NCBI GenBank assembly: GCA_018398765.1 | Contig: JAHBMJ010003202.1 | Coordinates: forward strand, 1-30,000 | Direction of reading: 5' to 3' | Origin: Chromera velia | Lineage: Eukaryota; Sar; Chromeraceae | DNA length: 30,000 nucleotides | Shown: in pieces, positions 9,771 through 21,612 of the stretch | How the letters are laid out: each line of letters opens with the position of its first letter | How positions within the stretch are numbered: position 1 is the stretch's first letter | The notes under the pieces: model-generated | What the model saw: the letters and a program-made list of their open reading frames with translations, nothing else | Told to the model about the DNA's origin: nothing | The model's database searches: none | Program-made: the position numbers and the translations under genes

Positions 9771-11645
9771 ATAATGCTAGTAATAATGAATAATGATGAT
9801 GACGGTATATTTAATTTTACTGTTACAATTTTTATATTTAATTAGACTATGCTTTTGGTTGATAGTGCCAGTGTAACATCCTAAGTAACGTTAAACTAGG
9901 GTAACGTCCTCTTTCATCCTTTTCATGATATCGTGAAGTTCAACGTTTTCCCACTCAAAAACGAAAAAAGGGTAACGTCCGTGTTTGTTTTTTCTTCCTA
10001 TATTTTTTTGTTTCTTTTGTCCTTTATCTATTTTTTAGTTGGTCTGTCAAAGTTAAGCAATTGCAAGCTTTGCTGTATGCTAGGCACTGCTATAGTATTA
10101 TCGCTAGGCTTGGATTCAATATATATATATATATATATATCTTTAGGGTTCCCCTAATATAATAATATAAATATAATATAATATGGTATAACATCTACAT
10201 AAATTCACCCCGTGTTAATCTTTTTTTCCCTCTTAATTCATCTGAACAGAACAACTTGCCTCTGAAGCCTTATAAAAAACTGTTTCAAAAAATAATAACC
10301 AAAGAGATGCGTCATCATCAGATTTTGCAGGACCGATCGTAGGACGGATCTTCATTCTCTAACTCAATTGCAGCCTTCAACCCAATCTTCATCCTCTCAT
10401 ATTACATTATAAGTTTATATTATATTATATTATATTACATTATATATTATATTAGTGTTTTGTCTGAAATATAATATATATTGAATCCGAGTCTAGTATT
10501 ATCGACAGTATTATTCTTAATTGAGTAAATTATCGATCAAACGGGATACTCGTACACCAATCCTGTACATAGGGTTAGACAATCACTTTTTTAAAAATGT
10601 TTTATTATACATTGTTTTGTTACACATTTTAATAGAATTTTGATGAATGAATTAGTACACACTTTAGTGTGCATTAATTCAAACTATCACTTTTAGGAAT
10701 GCATTAAGTACACACTTTAGTGTGCATTAATTCAAACTATCACTTTTAGGAATGCATTATTACACAGTAATATGTACATACTTTAGTATGTATTAATTCC
10801 ATGTTTCATCTTTGTCTTCTTCTTCTTCTTCAAGATGGTTTGAGGGTACGTACTACTTTTAAAGTAATGGTGTCGTCAGCAACACGGCAGGGAGAGCTTT
10901 TGAACATTGGAGGCAGGGGTAAAAAGAGCAGAGATGGGAGCAGGTGCCATGAGAGAGACGGTAGATTTGTCTAAAATTATTGCACACTAATTGTTACATA
11001 CTTTTATATGTAACAAGAGGGGGGTCAGAGGTAATTGTTACATATTTAACTTTGTGCAACACTACAGGATTGGTGTAGATACTCGTTAGAATTTAACTAG
11101 TAACTTTATATCTAGCTTTATATCAAAGCCAACATCAAAGTTGAGAAGTCTGTTAATAACTAGATTGAAAAACGTAGTAAAAAACAGTTTGTATTCAATA
11201 TACAGTCCGACTGAATTACTTAATTGCTGTAGTAGTATGTTGATATCGATTCCGCAAGTTGATGCGGGTCATCTTATATTTGATATATATATAGAATATA
11301 TAGTAAATATACAGTGATACAACACATGCATTCATACACCTATACTTCCCTATACTTAGTATAGTTACCTTCACAGTCCGCTCAACCGTTGACCATCTGT
11401 TCTTTAAGTAAGTTTATGGTTTAAAACTGTACTAACAACCAGTCTCTATTCAATACTCTGGCAGTCACGTAGTTGCTGCCATGCAGTGTAGTAATATATT
11501 AATCTCGCGACGACTAGCGCGACGAGCGGCGATGGCGGCGAGCTCGCGGCCAGCGGCGACGAGGCTCAGCTTTTCTTTTGATTCTTATCTTTCTCAAGGT
11601 TTGCTCACTTTGTTTTGATCGTGCGGTTTTAAATCATAAACTTAA
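9771..11645. other. AT-rich island without genes
   Basis: The stretch includes an (AT)n run at about 10119-10141, TATAATATAA-rich sequence near 10150-10190 and 10410-10460, and palindromic tandem repeats at 10654-10800. A small GC-rich patch with several GCGACGA/GGCGACG units lies at about 11505-11570. Nothing resembling an exon was found. Confidence 0.6.
10654..10759. repeat. 53-bp tandem repeat carrying a palindrome
   Basis: Two near-perfect units start at 10654 and 10707. Each contains TACACACTTTAGTGTGCA, which is almost self-complementary. A diverged third palindrome, TACATACTTTAGTATGTA, follows at about 10777-10794, and a related ACATACTTTTATATGT lies near 10996. The palindromes keep pairing although arm bases differ, so they may be terminal or hairpin parts of a small transposable element. 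Confidence 0.85.
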
Positions 11646-13155
11646 TTAAGGCAAAACGAGAGAAATGCAAGCAAAATGGAGGAAGATCCAGATAGAGATA
11701 GAAGAAAGACCTGCAAGTGTAATCTGAGAGGCTGCAGATGTTTCAGAGCCTCTCAGTCTGTTTTGCTCTTCCCCGTTCGTCCCTTTTTCTTCCTCGGACT
11801 CTGTCTCTCCCCCCACTGCACAATCTGTACATCCCTCCGAGTCTGTATTGCCGTCTCCACTGATAGGATCACTGCCGGGGTCCGAACTTTCTGCAGCGGG
11901 CTCCTCGACCCTCAACTCGGGGTCCCAGGCAACATTGGGGGTGGCCTCTGGCCTCACTGCATCAAAACAGAAGAGCAGCCACTCTGCATTGGAGTATTTA
12001 TTCTTGTACATATTCCTTGTTCTCTTCACGTCCGATCCTCTTGGCAGAGTGTCCGGGAGGTCCTCGAATCTCTGCAGGTTCACGTTGGCACCGTTTAACT
12101 CAGCGAGGTCAAAGTCAAACAACACACGCGTGCCGTCTCCTGACACGTACGTCACTCGTGTCTCTGTGCCCTCGTTGACCGATTGCTCTCTCTCGATCGT
12201 CAGGGAGTTCTCCTTCGCTCTTGAAAACATATGTGCAGACACGCACAGTTGAGCGCAACTTTCGGATGAGGGTCCTAAGTGGGAGCCGCTCTTTGAGGAA
12301 ATGGGATCGGTGACCGGCATATTCGAATTGTTGAACCATGTCAGATCAACGTCAATCTTCACGTCGCTGGGCCGCAGAGTGTGGCCCTGCACGGACGCCC
12401 ATCCGTCTGCCACACTAGCTCTGAACTTGAAGACATCGTCCTGAGTGTTGGCCTCGCAGGAGTGGACGTCGAATTCCTCCTCTGTCCCTGAGGCGGGCAC
12501 AGTGGTCTTTGTACAGGAGAATGGATCCCATTTACGTGCACCAGAGAAATAGGTACTGTACCTGAGATTGTACCACCCAGTGATGGTGTCGTTGGACCCG
12601 GGTTGAAACCCTGCCTCCGCATTTCCGTCACAGTACTCGAACACGTAGTCGAACGCCAGCAGGGTGGTGAGGGAACTTCTCTCGATATTGCGCTCCGTAG
12701 CTGTGCTCTGCTCTGCCTCGTCTCCGTCCGTCTTCTCGACAGAGGATTCAGAGCGGCTGTATCCCATCCAAATGTCCGCAGTGCCGAAATTCAAGAGGAA
12801 AAACCGGTAAGTGCTCATACCCATGAACGTCGAGTCTCTACGTTGACTCCCTGAAGGCACATTCATCCACATTCCAGCGCGAATGAACTTGGATGGCGGT
12901 CTCACTAGCACCCTAAGGATTCGAATCAGACTAGACTGGCTGTCTTACTCGGAAAGGAAGAGAAGGAATTGACTGACCTTCGTCAGTGATTTTTCGGACC
13001 GCCTTTGCAGACACCCACCGGTTCTTCCTCTTGAAAGACCACTCTCTGTCGACGCCATGCACAGCTTTTGCCATTCGGGCTACTGAGACAGGCTGCCCGA
13101 CGCAGGCATGTAGCAGCACAACGGCAACGACTGCCGCATACTTCACCATCTGCAT
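11646..13155 (-). CDS. Secreted, probably GPI-anchored Cys-rich protein A
   Basis: Two exons, 13155-12978 and 12850-11646, separated by a 127-nt GTCAGT...TTCAG intron, encode 460 aa. The start MQMVKY gives a signal peptide with core YAAVVAVVLLHACVG; an upstream in-frame Met at 13242 would bury it, and a start at 13149 is also possible. The mature part begins with a basic stretch (VDREWSFKRKNRWVSAKAV). The central domain has shared motifs with protein B: RDSTFMGMS, SSLTTLLAFD, FEYCD, WDPFSCTKTTVP, FDVHSCEANTQDDVFKFRAS, DVKIDVDLTWFNN, SCAQLCVSAHMFS, SGDGTRVLFDFDLAELNGA and EWLLFCFDAVRP. At least seven cysteines are conserved between the two. The tail is acidic and Ser/Gly-rich and ends in a hydrophobic segment (SISIWIFLHFACISLVLP) with no cytoplasmic tail, the layout of a GPI signal. 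I do not recognise the family. Confidence 0.85.
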
Positions 13156-13455
13156 CTTCGACTTTCTGCCAGAAGGCGAACAACTGTTGTTCTTATGATT
13201 AGTGGAAAGAGAGAAAGATTCTGTGTAGTCGGTAAAATGCACAACAGAACTGCACCTCGGCTCTTCTGTAGCGAAATATCTCTGCCATATACATATACAG
13301 CCACGTGACGAAGGGAAGAGGGATCGATCGAGTGTTTACTATCACAAGTGAAAAACTGCATGCAAGGGATGCGTATATATAGCAACACGAAAGCGGGCGC
13401 GGATTAATAATTGCGCGAGGATATACGGACGTACTATAGCGGAGTCGCGGAGTCG
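13156..13455. promoter_or_regulatory. Upstream region of protein A gene
   Basis: Read on the minus strand, TATATATA lies at 13381-13374, about 220 bp before the chosen ATG, with a TGCATGCA-like site (CTTGCATGCAG) next to it at about 13365. This could be a TATA element with a long 5' UTR, but alveolate core promoters are poorly defined and the assignment is weak. Confidence 0.25.
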
Positions 13456-13541
13456 CCTCGCGGGGGGCAGCTCAGCTTTGCTGAGATCAGCCGAGAGGCC
13501 CTGATATCACTCTATTTTTGGGGGGGGAGATCGATGTCACC
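13456..13541 (+). repeat. Short structured repeat, copy 1
   Basis: The element reads GGGGGGCAGCTCAGCT, TGCTGAGATCAGCCGAGAGG and CCCTGATATC, then a T/G-rich stretch ending GATGTCACC. It folds into a CTCAGC...GCTGAG-type hairpin inside a GCCTC/GAGGC-like outer stem. Related copies lie at 13591-13642 (same strand), 26762-26900 and 27762-27900 (opposite strand). Confidence 0.75.
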
Positions 13542-13590
13542 GCTTAATTCGTGGAATTAATTCATGGAATCAAGGTGAGTCAATATGCAT

Positions 13591-13642
13591 TTCGCCTCGG
13601 AGGGCAGCTCAGCCTGGCCTGGGGGCCCTGAGATAGCGCGGA
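13591..13642 (+). repeat. Short structured repeat, copy 2 (partial)
   Basis: TTCGCCTCGGAGGGCAGCTC, then AGCCTGGCC and GGGGCCCTGAGATAGC, match the head of the other copies. The G-run and CGTGAC-like end are missing, so this is a truncated copy about 50 bp downstream of copy 1. Confidence 0.65.
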
Positions 13643-14700
13643 CTTAATTGCATAACATGCACTTAGATATGCACGGCCGAGACACGCACGTCCGTAGTAA
13701 TTACTACGTACGTACGTTAAATTCGTCGTTATAATTCAAAACACTGATGCCCCCTAAGACACTCACCCAACTGGTTGGGTGTATCACGTATACACATGCA
13801 AACTTTGTGTTTTGCAGAAAAAAACAGTCCGCGATCGCGATGTCAGTGCGTTGGATGCCAGCTCGACTTCAGTGCAATGCCTGTAAAGCCCGCAGCGTTT
13901 GTAGGTACGGGGCCGCGGAGCGGCCGTACTCTGCCGCAGGGTGCCCGAAGGGCGCTCCGCAGCACGCCACGGAGGAAAGTTTCCTCGTGTCCGCACCGCG
14001 CCGCGGAGCGACTGTCCAAGCTACTCTGTGGAGCCCCGCGACAAACCGTTCACAGACTTGTCAAAACACAGTAAAAACATGTATACCAAAGAGCCTCCCG
14101 AAAAATTTTGGCGCCTGCGGCGCAAATTGCTCGTTTTATAAGTATATATTGGCAGGGCGGGCGGGGAAGGGTGCACCGCTGCGGAGGGGCTTGAAAGAGT
14201 CCGCGGCATAGCCACGGACTAAATTAAAGAGCCCCGCAGCACAGCCGCGGGGCTCAAAATGGCGGCTTTACAGGCATTGCTTCAGTAGAACCATGATGGT
14301 CATTGGTCAGGAACAAACTGAACCATAGCATATATAGTGTATCTATTGAACTATATATCTGCACATAAGAAAGTCCAAAAAGTTGTAGTACAGGCCTATA
14401 CAAGCCAAAAAGATAGATAATAAAAAAATGTATCTAACTAGTTTACGGAGCACGTAAAAACTCATCTGTTGCCACTCTATTATATTTTAGTGAAAAAAAA
14501 AGAAAAAATATAAGCACATGTAGGTTGCACAGTTGTACCATAAATTTAACTTTATATTTCTCCTACGTATGCTAATATGGAATTTATATATCGATTTGCA
14601 AGTTAATCCGTCCGACTTAGTCCGAATATAGTACCATAAAATTGCTTTTGCACCATTTTTTTCTTCAAAAAACTTAAGTCACTGCCAGTAACTTTCTAGA
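13643..14700. other. Non-genic region with hairpin cluster, then AT-rich
   Basis: An open frame at 13747-14211 (+, 154 codons) has several CxxC-like pairs but no known domain, and its composition follows GC-rich repeats. Hairpins with a shared core lie at 13955-13974, 14198-14220 and 14229-14255. From about 14270 to 14700 the sequence is AT-rich and empty. Confidence 0.45.
13955..14255. repeat. Cluster of hairpins with a shared core
   Basis: Three inverted repeats share the core CCGC(A/G)GCA-(A)GCC(A/G)CGG: CTCCGCAGCACGCCACGGAG at 13955-13974, AGTCCGCGGC-ATA-GCCACGGACT at 14198-14220 and a 27-nt hairpin with arms GAGCCCCGC/GCGGGGCTC at 14229-14255. The outer arm bases differ between copies yet stay complementary. 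A larger 8-bp inverted pair, GCGGAGCG/CGCTCCGC, spans about 13914-13960. Confidence 0.7.
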
Positions 14701-15660
14701 TTCAGTGCCGGTTAATGGTATGTAACACGATTCTATTTCGCCCGCTGCATGGACGTCCAACTCGTTTGGCCCTTTCGTGCCACGAGATGCATGTGAACGA
14801 CTCTTGCAGGAGCTTTTTCTTTTTCAGTAACAAGAAAATCACCAAGATATTCATGGGGCGCACTTGCATGTGGGTTTGTTTTTTCTGTACTTCTTGAGTT
14901 GGAAGGCATGTCTGTACGGCAGGCAGGCTCTTTGCCCTCACCTTGCCCGACAGGCCCTTTTCCTTTTCATTCCCACCGGCGCTCCCGTATACACAGTCGT
15001 TGGCTGGCAGAACCACAAGTGTTTGCCGCTCAAACAGTGACAGAGACGTAAACGATGGATGAAACATGTTCGATGTCAACGCCATCAGTCAAGAAAGAAA
15101 GAGCGGGATCGAGAGAGAGAGAGAGAGAAAATGATTCGGTGGCTATTCATACAATGTCATCATCAATCAATCATCTCCACATGGTCCATGCAGAAGTACA
15201 CGAGGGGCGTCAAGCATGACACCCCGCGCCCACTTCATTCATTCATTCGAAAACGGAGTTTTTCAGAAGATTTCAAGAATGCTGATGCAATGGAGAAACA
15301 GAATGAATTAGAATACACACAGATTCACACAAAAGGAGCGGCTCTGTGGGCCATACATGCAGGCAACGAAAGCTGTTCCCACCCCAAAACTTCTTCTGTC
15401 CCCACCCATCTGTCTGTCTGTCTTCCTGACCGACGACCTGAACCACTTGGACGAATTGATTTTCTCTCATTGTGGAAGAGAAATTGGGACTCGGTCTGCA
15501 CACGTCCAGCAAGATTCTTTTTTTTTGTTTCACAGCAAACCTGATTGCTCCCATGCAGGAAGAGAGAAAGAGAGAAAGAGAGACGGAATTTTGCCGTCGC
15601 TGCCCTCTCTCATCTCCCAGAAATCGATCCAATGAATACCCTCATCCCTTCTCCGAGCTC
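14701..15660. other. Intergenic; one weak minus-strand exon candidate
   Basis: On the minus strand, an open frame from the Met codon at 15085 runs MALTSNMFHPSFTSLSLFER and onward to GLSGK, followed by a GTGAGG donor at about 14942. It could be a first exon, but no continuing exon or domain is recognisable. The plus strand carries only GA-rich low-complexity frames. No other feature is supported. Confidence 0.25.
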
Positions 15661-15667
15661 CTCCTCT

Positions 15668-16818
15668 TTATGACCCAGAAAACATGTCATCCTCGCACTC
15701 GCCTTCATCTCCATAGTCTTCATCTCCCCCCTCCTCCCCCTCGCCTCCAAAACCAAAATCCTCCTCCCCTCCGCACATGTCCCCCTCATCACCACCATCG
15801 TTCGCCAAGGCATCCTTCATGTGCTCGTAGTCCATGCAGAGGTCGCTCCCGTTCGTCACACGCTCGGGCAACTCCCACTCCTCAGAAAAGCCGTACTGCT
15901 CAGTCAGCTGCAAACAAACATCGAAGGTGTCGATCGATATCAGTACGCGGACATGGACTGAAAGTCAGCCTGTCTTCGACCGATAGAAATCGTACAGTAG
16001 TCCACACGCAAGCAAGCGTCTTTGTGTGTCGAATGGCCGCCCCCCTCGAGGGCATCTGTCCTCGTCAGCTAGGAAGGATCTTTCCGAGTTTCGATCTTTT
16101 CCTGCTGTTTCAAAAATTTCCCGCTGCGTGCCGGCCCCCTTCCCCCCAACCTCTCAATTGCATCGTTGTTATCCTCCCCCGATACCTCCTTCCGATCTTA
16201 TGGACCGGCTCTTTCCATTAACTTGTGATCAGTGAGTCAATCATCCCTCTTTTCTGTTCCTCCTTACCTGCTTGCACTTTTCCTCGTCCTCCATCACGCC
16301 CTCGGTGATCTTTTTGACGACGGCGAAGGCAGCTGTGAGCATGTGCACCAGGGCGGCGGGGCCTCCCTTCTCTCCTCCCGCAAGGGTCATGTCGGGGTGG
16401 GGGACGCCCAGAGTCTGCAGACAGACAGACACAGGGAGACAGACAAGGAGGGACGAAGACGAAGGACCAGTTTCCTCAATGTCGAAATGCAAACAGACAA
16501 ACAGAGATCAATCAGCGAGAAGAGAGTCGGGGGGTCTCGGAAGACAAACGATCGATGCATGCAGGGCGTGAGTGAGTGAGTGAGTGAGGGAGTGAGTGAG
16601 TGAGTGAGCGAGCAAGTGAGTGAGTGAGTGAATGAGTGAGTGAGTGAGTACGTCAGCGTGGCGAGAGAACAAAGAGCGGGCAAGCGGCTGGAGGCCTCAT
16701 CTGCTTCCTTGCTGCGTTCGTGTCGCCGTCCGGCCGGCCTGCAGTTCCCCTCTTCTCCTCTCATAGCACGGTGAGATTCAGTTCTCCCACTTCGCTTGCG
16801 TGGAGAATGCTTTTATGC

Positions 16819-16875
<57 letters not shown>

Positions 16876-19181
16876 AGGTAGGATTGTGCTCAAGTGTGTC
16901 TGAAGCCCATTCCTTGAAGAGTCAAAGCTGCATGCCTGAATTGACTCCCTCACTCACCTTTTTGCCCTTCGTGTAGTTCTCCCTCTTCAGGCCGTCCATC
17001 CGTCTGCCGTAGGAGACAGAGGCCAGCAGGGAGGGGGCTTTCTCCTGCAGTCACTCACTCACTCACCCATGCATTCAGAAAGAGTGCGTGGTGTAGAACT
17101 GGAAGAAGAAAAGATGGTCAGAATGAAAACAAAAGGAAGGAAGGAAGAAAAAAGGTACAACAGGGAGACATTGGGAGAGGGGATAAAAAGAAGGAAGAAA
17201 GGAATTGAGCAAGGAGCCAAAGGTAGGAACTGTCTCTTCAGTTGAACGTTCAACTGACTGACCAGAGTGAAGTCATACTCAGGCCAGTCGAAGATCACCT
17301 TCTTGCGGTCGGAGAGGAAGCCGAAGTGCATACGGGGGTAGGGGACCAGGTGGGAGTTCACAGAACGGAGAGAGGAGGGAGAGCTGACGATGTTCGCAAG
17401 AGCCGGCAAGCACCTGCATGCACTCGAACAAGTCAGCAAACAGAAAATGTTCTCGTCTGTTTTGTTTCACATTTCATGTCTTTCTGTCTGAAAGAGAATT
17501 GGCAAATTAGAAACACGGGAAGGCAACAAGACGGGGGGCTGCAGGGAGGGAGATGACGCCGTTCTTCCCTTCCTACCTCCACCCATCGCCGGACAAGCAG
17601 AAAGAAAGAGAAAGTACCGGCGGAGAAATTCAGAACAGCGAAAGAATATTATTTCATCCGACAAGAAGTGAAGACCATGTCTACATAGATACAGAGAAAA
17701 CAAAAGCCGGACGGCGTGTCCTTGCAGGCTGATAGCTAGGAATGGGTTGACTTGCCCGGCGCTTCATCTGTCCTGCCGAATCGCAAAAAAGAAAATGATT
17801 CATTCATTCATTCATTCATTCATTCATTCAGATTGTGTCACGAGGCCCCACCTTGAGAGGATCCAAATATCTGTGTAGGTCTTTCTCCGGATTCGTAACA
17901 CCAAGTGAAGTCACTTAACTATCTGCCTGCCTGCCTGCCTGCCTGCCTGACTGACTGATTGACTGACTCTGCCTTCTGTGAGTCCAGGACGAAAAAGCAG
18001 AAGTCGCAGTTCTCGATCAGGTCGCACATCGCAGGGGCGGCCTTGTACCATTCATTCGCGTCCTTAGGCAGGATCACGCAGACAACCTGCAGGTGGGTAG
18101 GTAGGTAGGTAGGTAGGTAGGTAGAATCGAGTGAAGAACACAAATCATGCAACGAAGATTGGTGCGTGCGTGTGCATCCTAATCCAGTGATCTACAGGTC
18201 TTCCTCTCCTGCGCAGTTTCCTCTCAAGCCCTCTCTCATGACTTGTCCATCTGTGTGTCTTAACGAAGATGAAGGCACAAACACACACGTCCACACACCC
18301 ACCATAGGCTCGCAGCAGGCCTCGTATCGTGCGTTGTACATCACCTCCATGTTGGCGATCATGCCAGACGAAGTGGTGTCGAGGATGTAAAGTCGTTCGA
18401 TGCTCTCGAGAGACTCCACGCTCATGGGCATCTCGGATCCCTTCTTGTACTCTACACCAGACACGCCGCCCAGCTCGGACCCCCACTCCTCTCCCTTGGA
18501 GCCGATGCCGACCTGGAGACGCGGAAACAAACAAGGGAGAAAGGGGAGGATCGAGGGAATGCATCACAAAGGCTATCATCGGCACGACAGGCAGAAACCA
18601 AAAGAAGCAGATCAGCATGTGTCTCCAGACTTGAGGGGACAGAACAGGGTGGGTAAGTTAAGACATGCAGGAGAAGGGGAGTGTGCGAGAGTTTGGCTGT
18701 GGGTGAAAGGAACGCAATGGCATGCCGGGAGGGCTGGATGGAGTCTTGCAGACAGGAGGAAGAGAGAAGGGGTCGCGGCCAGAATGGCACAGTACTGATT
18801 CGCATGGTGCTTTGGTGGTGAAGCAGCAGAAAGTATGTTCAGGCTTTTCAATACTTTCCTCTCTCCCGCGGAACAATGACATGTATTTGTGTCTAGGCTG
18901 ACGCACGCACAATCATTTTTGGCCTGGGTGGGTAGAAGACCGCGAGTTTTGGGTCTGCAGGGACAGAGGATATGCACAGCAGTTAGGAGACAATGTTACA
19001 TTGATGCAAAAACACAAATATACATGCACACATACGCATGGTTGTGTGCAGCATTTCAAGACTACGAGTTTGGTGTAAGGAGGAAACTCGGAAAGACAGG
19101 AAAGGAAGTGGGGTTCTAGGAGGGCAGGTTGAAGCAGAAAGGAAGGAAGAGTGTTGTGGGTTGGTGATAGGCGGAAAGCCA

Positions 19182-19220
<39 letters not shown>

Positions 19221-21573
19221 TCTCCCCATGCATACCCACACAAGCCAGCCCGCCAGCCACAGAAAAAGAAACCAAACAAAGCTCTAAGGTTCCTTGAAGA
19301 GATAGATGCACCGATCGATCGAACACTCTTCGTCGGCGTGGGTGTAGGCACAAAAACATTACCACACAACGAGGTGCTTTGCCTGCTTGGTTGCCTGTCC
19401 GAGGACCTTGAATCACCTTGGTTGAACAACCTAGCTATGCAGCCGACCGACCGACCGGGGAATGGCACGTTGAATCCGGGCTTGAACTTCTTCATTCCCT
19501 TCTCGCCTGCGCTCTCGAGGAGAGTCGGGAACGTGTCGTATCCTGCAGGCCATGCAGAGAGAGGGGGGGGGGTTCTTTCGTTTCTATTCCAAGCATCGGG
19601 TGCTCTCTTCTGCCTCTAGAGAGCTGTAGGTGCTTCTTCCCTTTTTTTGTCTCGGCCTCTCTGTGTGTATCTATCTGTACATGTATGTCCCTTCTTCCTT
19701 CCACTCTCTCGACTCATCCCCCCCGCTTCTGCATGCAATGACCCAGAGAGCACTCTGCTCTGCACTGCAGCGTGGCACAAATCTATACACACAGAAATCG
19801 TACTCTCAATGCACTCAACGACTTATCTGTCTGTTTCCATCTTCTGTGTGTTGACATCAATGAAATTTTCTGCGCATCGAGCACCGGCTGAGGTACCCAC
19901 CTACCTGCAGAGATCCAATCCTCCTCTGCGCCCTCCCCAATAGTCCAGTGGCAGAACGCCCGCATGTCATACATGGACTTGGCGGCCTTGACGTACTTGA
20001 AGATCTTGTTATAGGTCTGCACACGCACGCACAGCTCATGTGGTCAGCGGAAAGGAAAGGAGAGACCCGAGAATGGAAGACAAACAAAAGCACAAATGGT
20101 AGCTTTCTTACAGATGACACACCGATCGATGAATCCTTCCTCATCTCAATCCATGAATCCGTACTTTGAACACCGTACGGCCTCAAGCCTTCACACGATG
20201 AGATACAGCACAGTGGAAGTGATTAGACTCGACCGACACACACGGCCAGTAAATCCCTCTCTGTCCCTTCTTTATTTACCCTCCCTCTACGCAGCCCCAG
20301 CCCCTGTCCGTTTTCTCTCTTTGTCCGTAAGCTTCACTGTGCGGGCGTGTGTGTGTGTGTGTGTGTGCGTGTACGTTCTGACCTCTCAAGAAATGCCTTT
20401 CGACTGAGCTTGCATATCTGATGCATCGTCTGCTGGTCTCTGTCTGTCTGTCTGTCTGTCTGTCTGTGTGTTTGTCTGTCTGTCTGTCTGTCTGTCTGAC
20501 CTTCTTTCCGTCAGGGAAGAAGCAGATGGGGGCGTCTCTCTTGACGATCTTCTGGACTATCTGCTTGCGGCCCTCGGGATTTCCGAACCTGAGCAAGCGG
20601 GAATTAATTCAGAAAGAATTCAAAGTACAAGAAAGCGAGGAATTAAGAGCGTGCAGGCGGGTAGAAATGAGTTTTGTTGAAACAGAGAGGATTCAGCAAT
20701 AGTGTCAGTACCTTACTTTCTGCCTTTCTCCATTCTCAAATGCAACATATGCCCCCGCTTCCAACAGACCTTCACTCACTGACTGACTGACTGACTGACA
20801 GACTGACCAGAAGAGGCGTTCCACGAAAGCGATCTTGACTTCCTTGGGGATGCAGCACATCTTCGCGAGGAGATACAGGACGGAAGGAGAAGGCCCAACC
20901 TGCATGCGCACAGCAGCAGACAGATAGAACCACGTTAGGACACGGAAATGCACCCGCGCGAGTCTAAAATGTACGCAGAGTCATATACACAACAAAGAAG
21001 TACACATACATGGGCTCTCACCATCAAGTACGCACGTACACTTTGACTGGCAGAAGGGCGTACTGCATGCATGGCATGAAATTTCTTCCTGAGGATCGTG
21101 AAACTGAAAGAAGACTTCGCCCAAATAGGTGGACAGCGACCTCATGAACTTATGAGAGTGCAGGTCAGTTTAGATCATGGCAATGTTGTGTTGACTGGAG
21201 AGGGCATTATGAGCTTGTCATGGATCAATTGAGAGAATGAATCCACAGCACAAAAAAGAAACTATGTGGCAGCATGGATCAATTGAGAGAATCCAAAGCA
21301 CAAAACAGAAACTATGTGGCAGCATGGATCAATTGAGAGAATCCAAAGCACAAAACAGAAACTATGTGGCAGCTGGGCTCTCATCAAAATTTCCAGTTGG
21401 ATGAGCCTGTACCTTCTCTCGCTGTCTGCCCGAACAAAGGGCATCTCACCAACAAAAGAAGAACTCACCATGGCGCTGTCTGAGTTGGCGTGAGGTGTGA
21501 CGATGATGTAGGTCAACTTGTCGGGGCTGATGCGCTGGACAAGTCTGCACGCGCAAGCAGATCCAGAGGATCC

Positions 21574-21612
<39 letters not shown>

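Noticed and set aside
13747-14211. A 154-codon frame with CxxC pairs as a zinc-binding protein
   Set aside because: The Cys spacing is irregular, a different overlapping frame is also open, and the sequence is dominated by GC-rich hairpins.
15472-16221. A 249-codon plus-strand frame
   Set aside because: It is antisense to the last exon of the tubulin-like gene, is Pro/His/Ser low complexity and has no motif.
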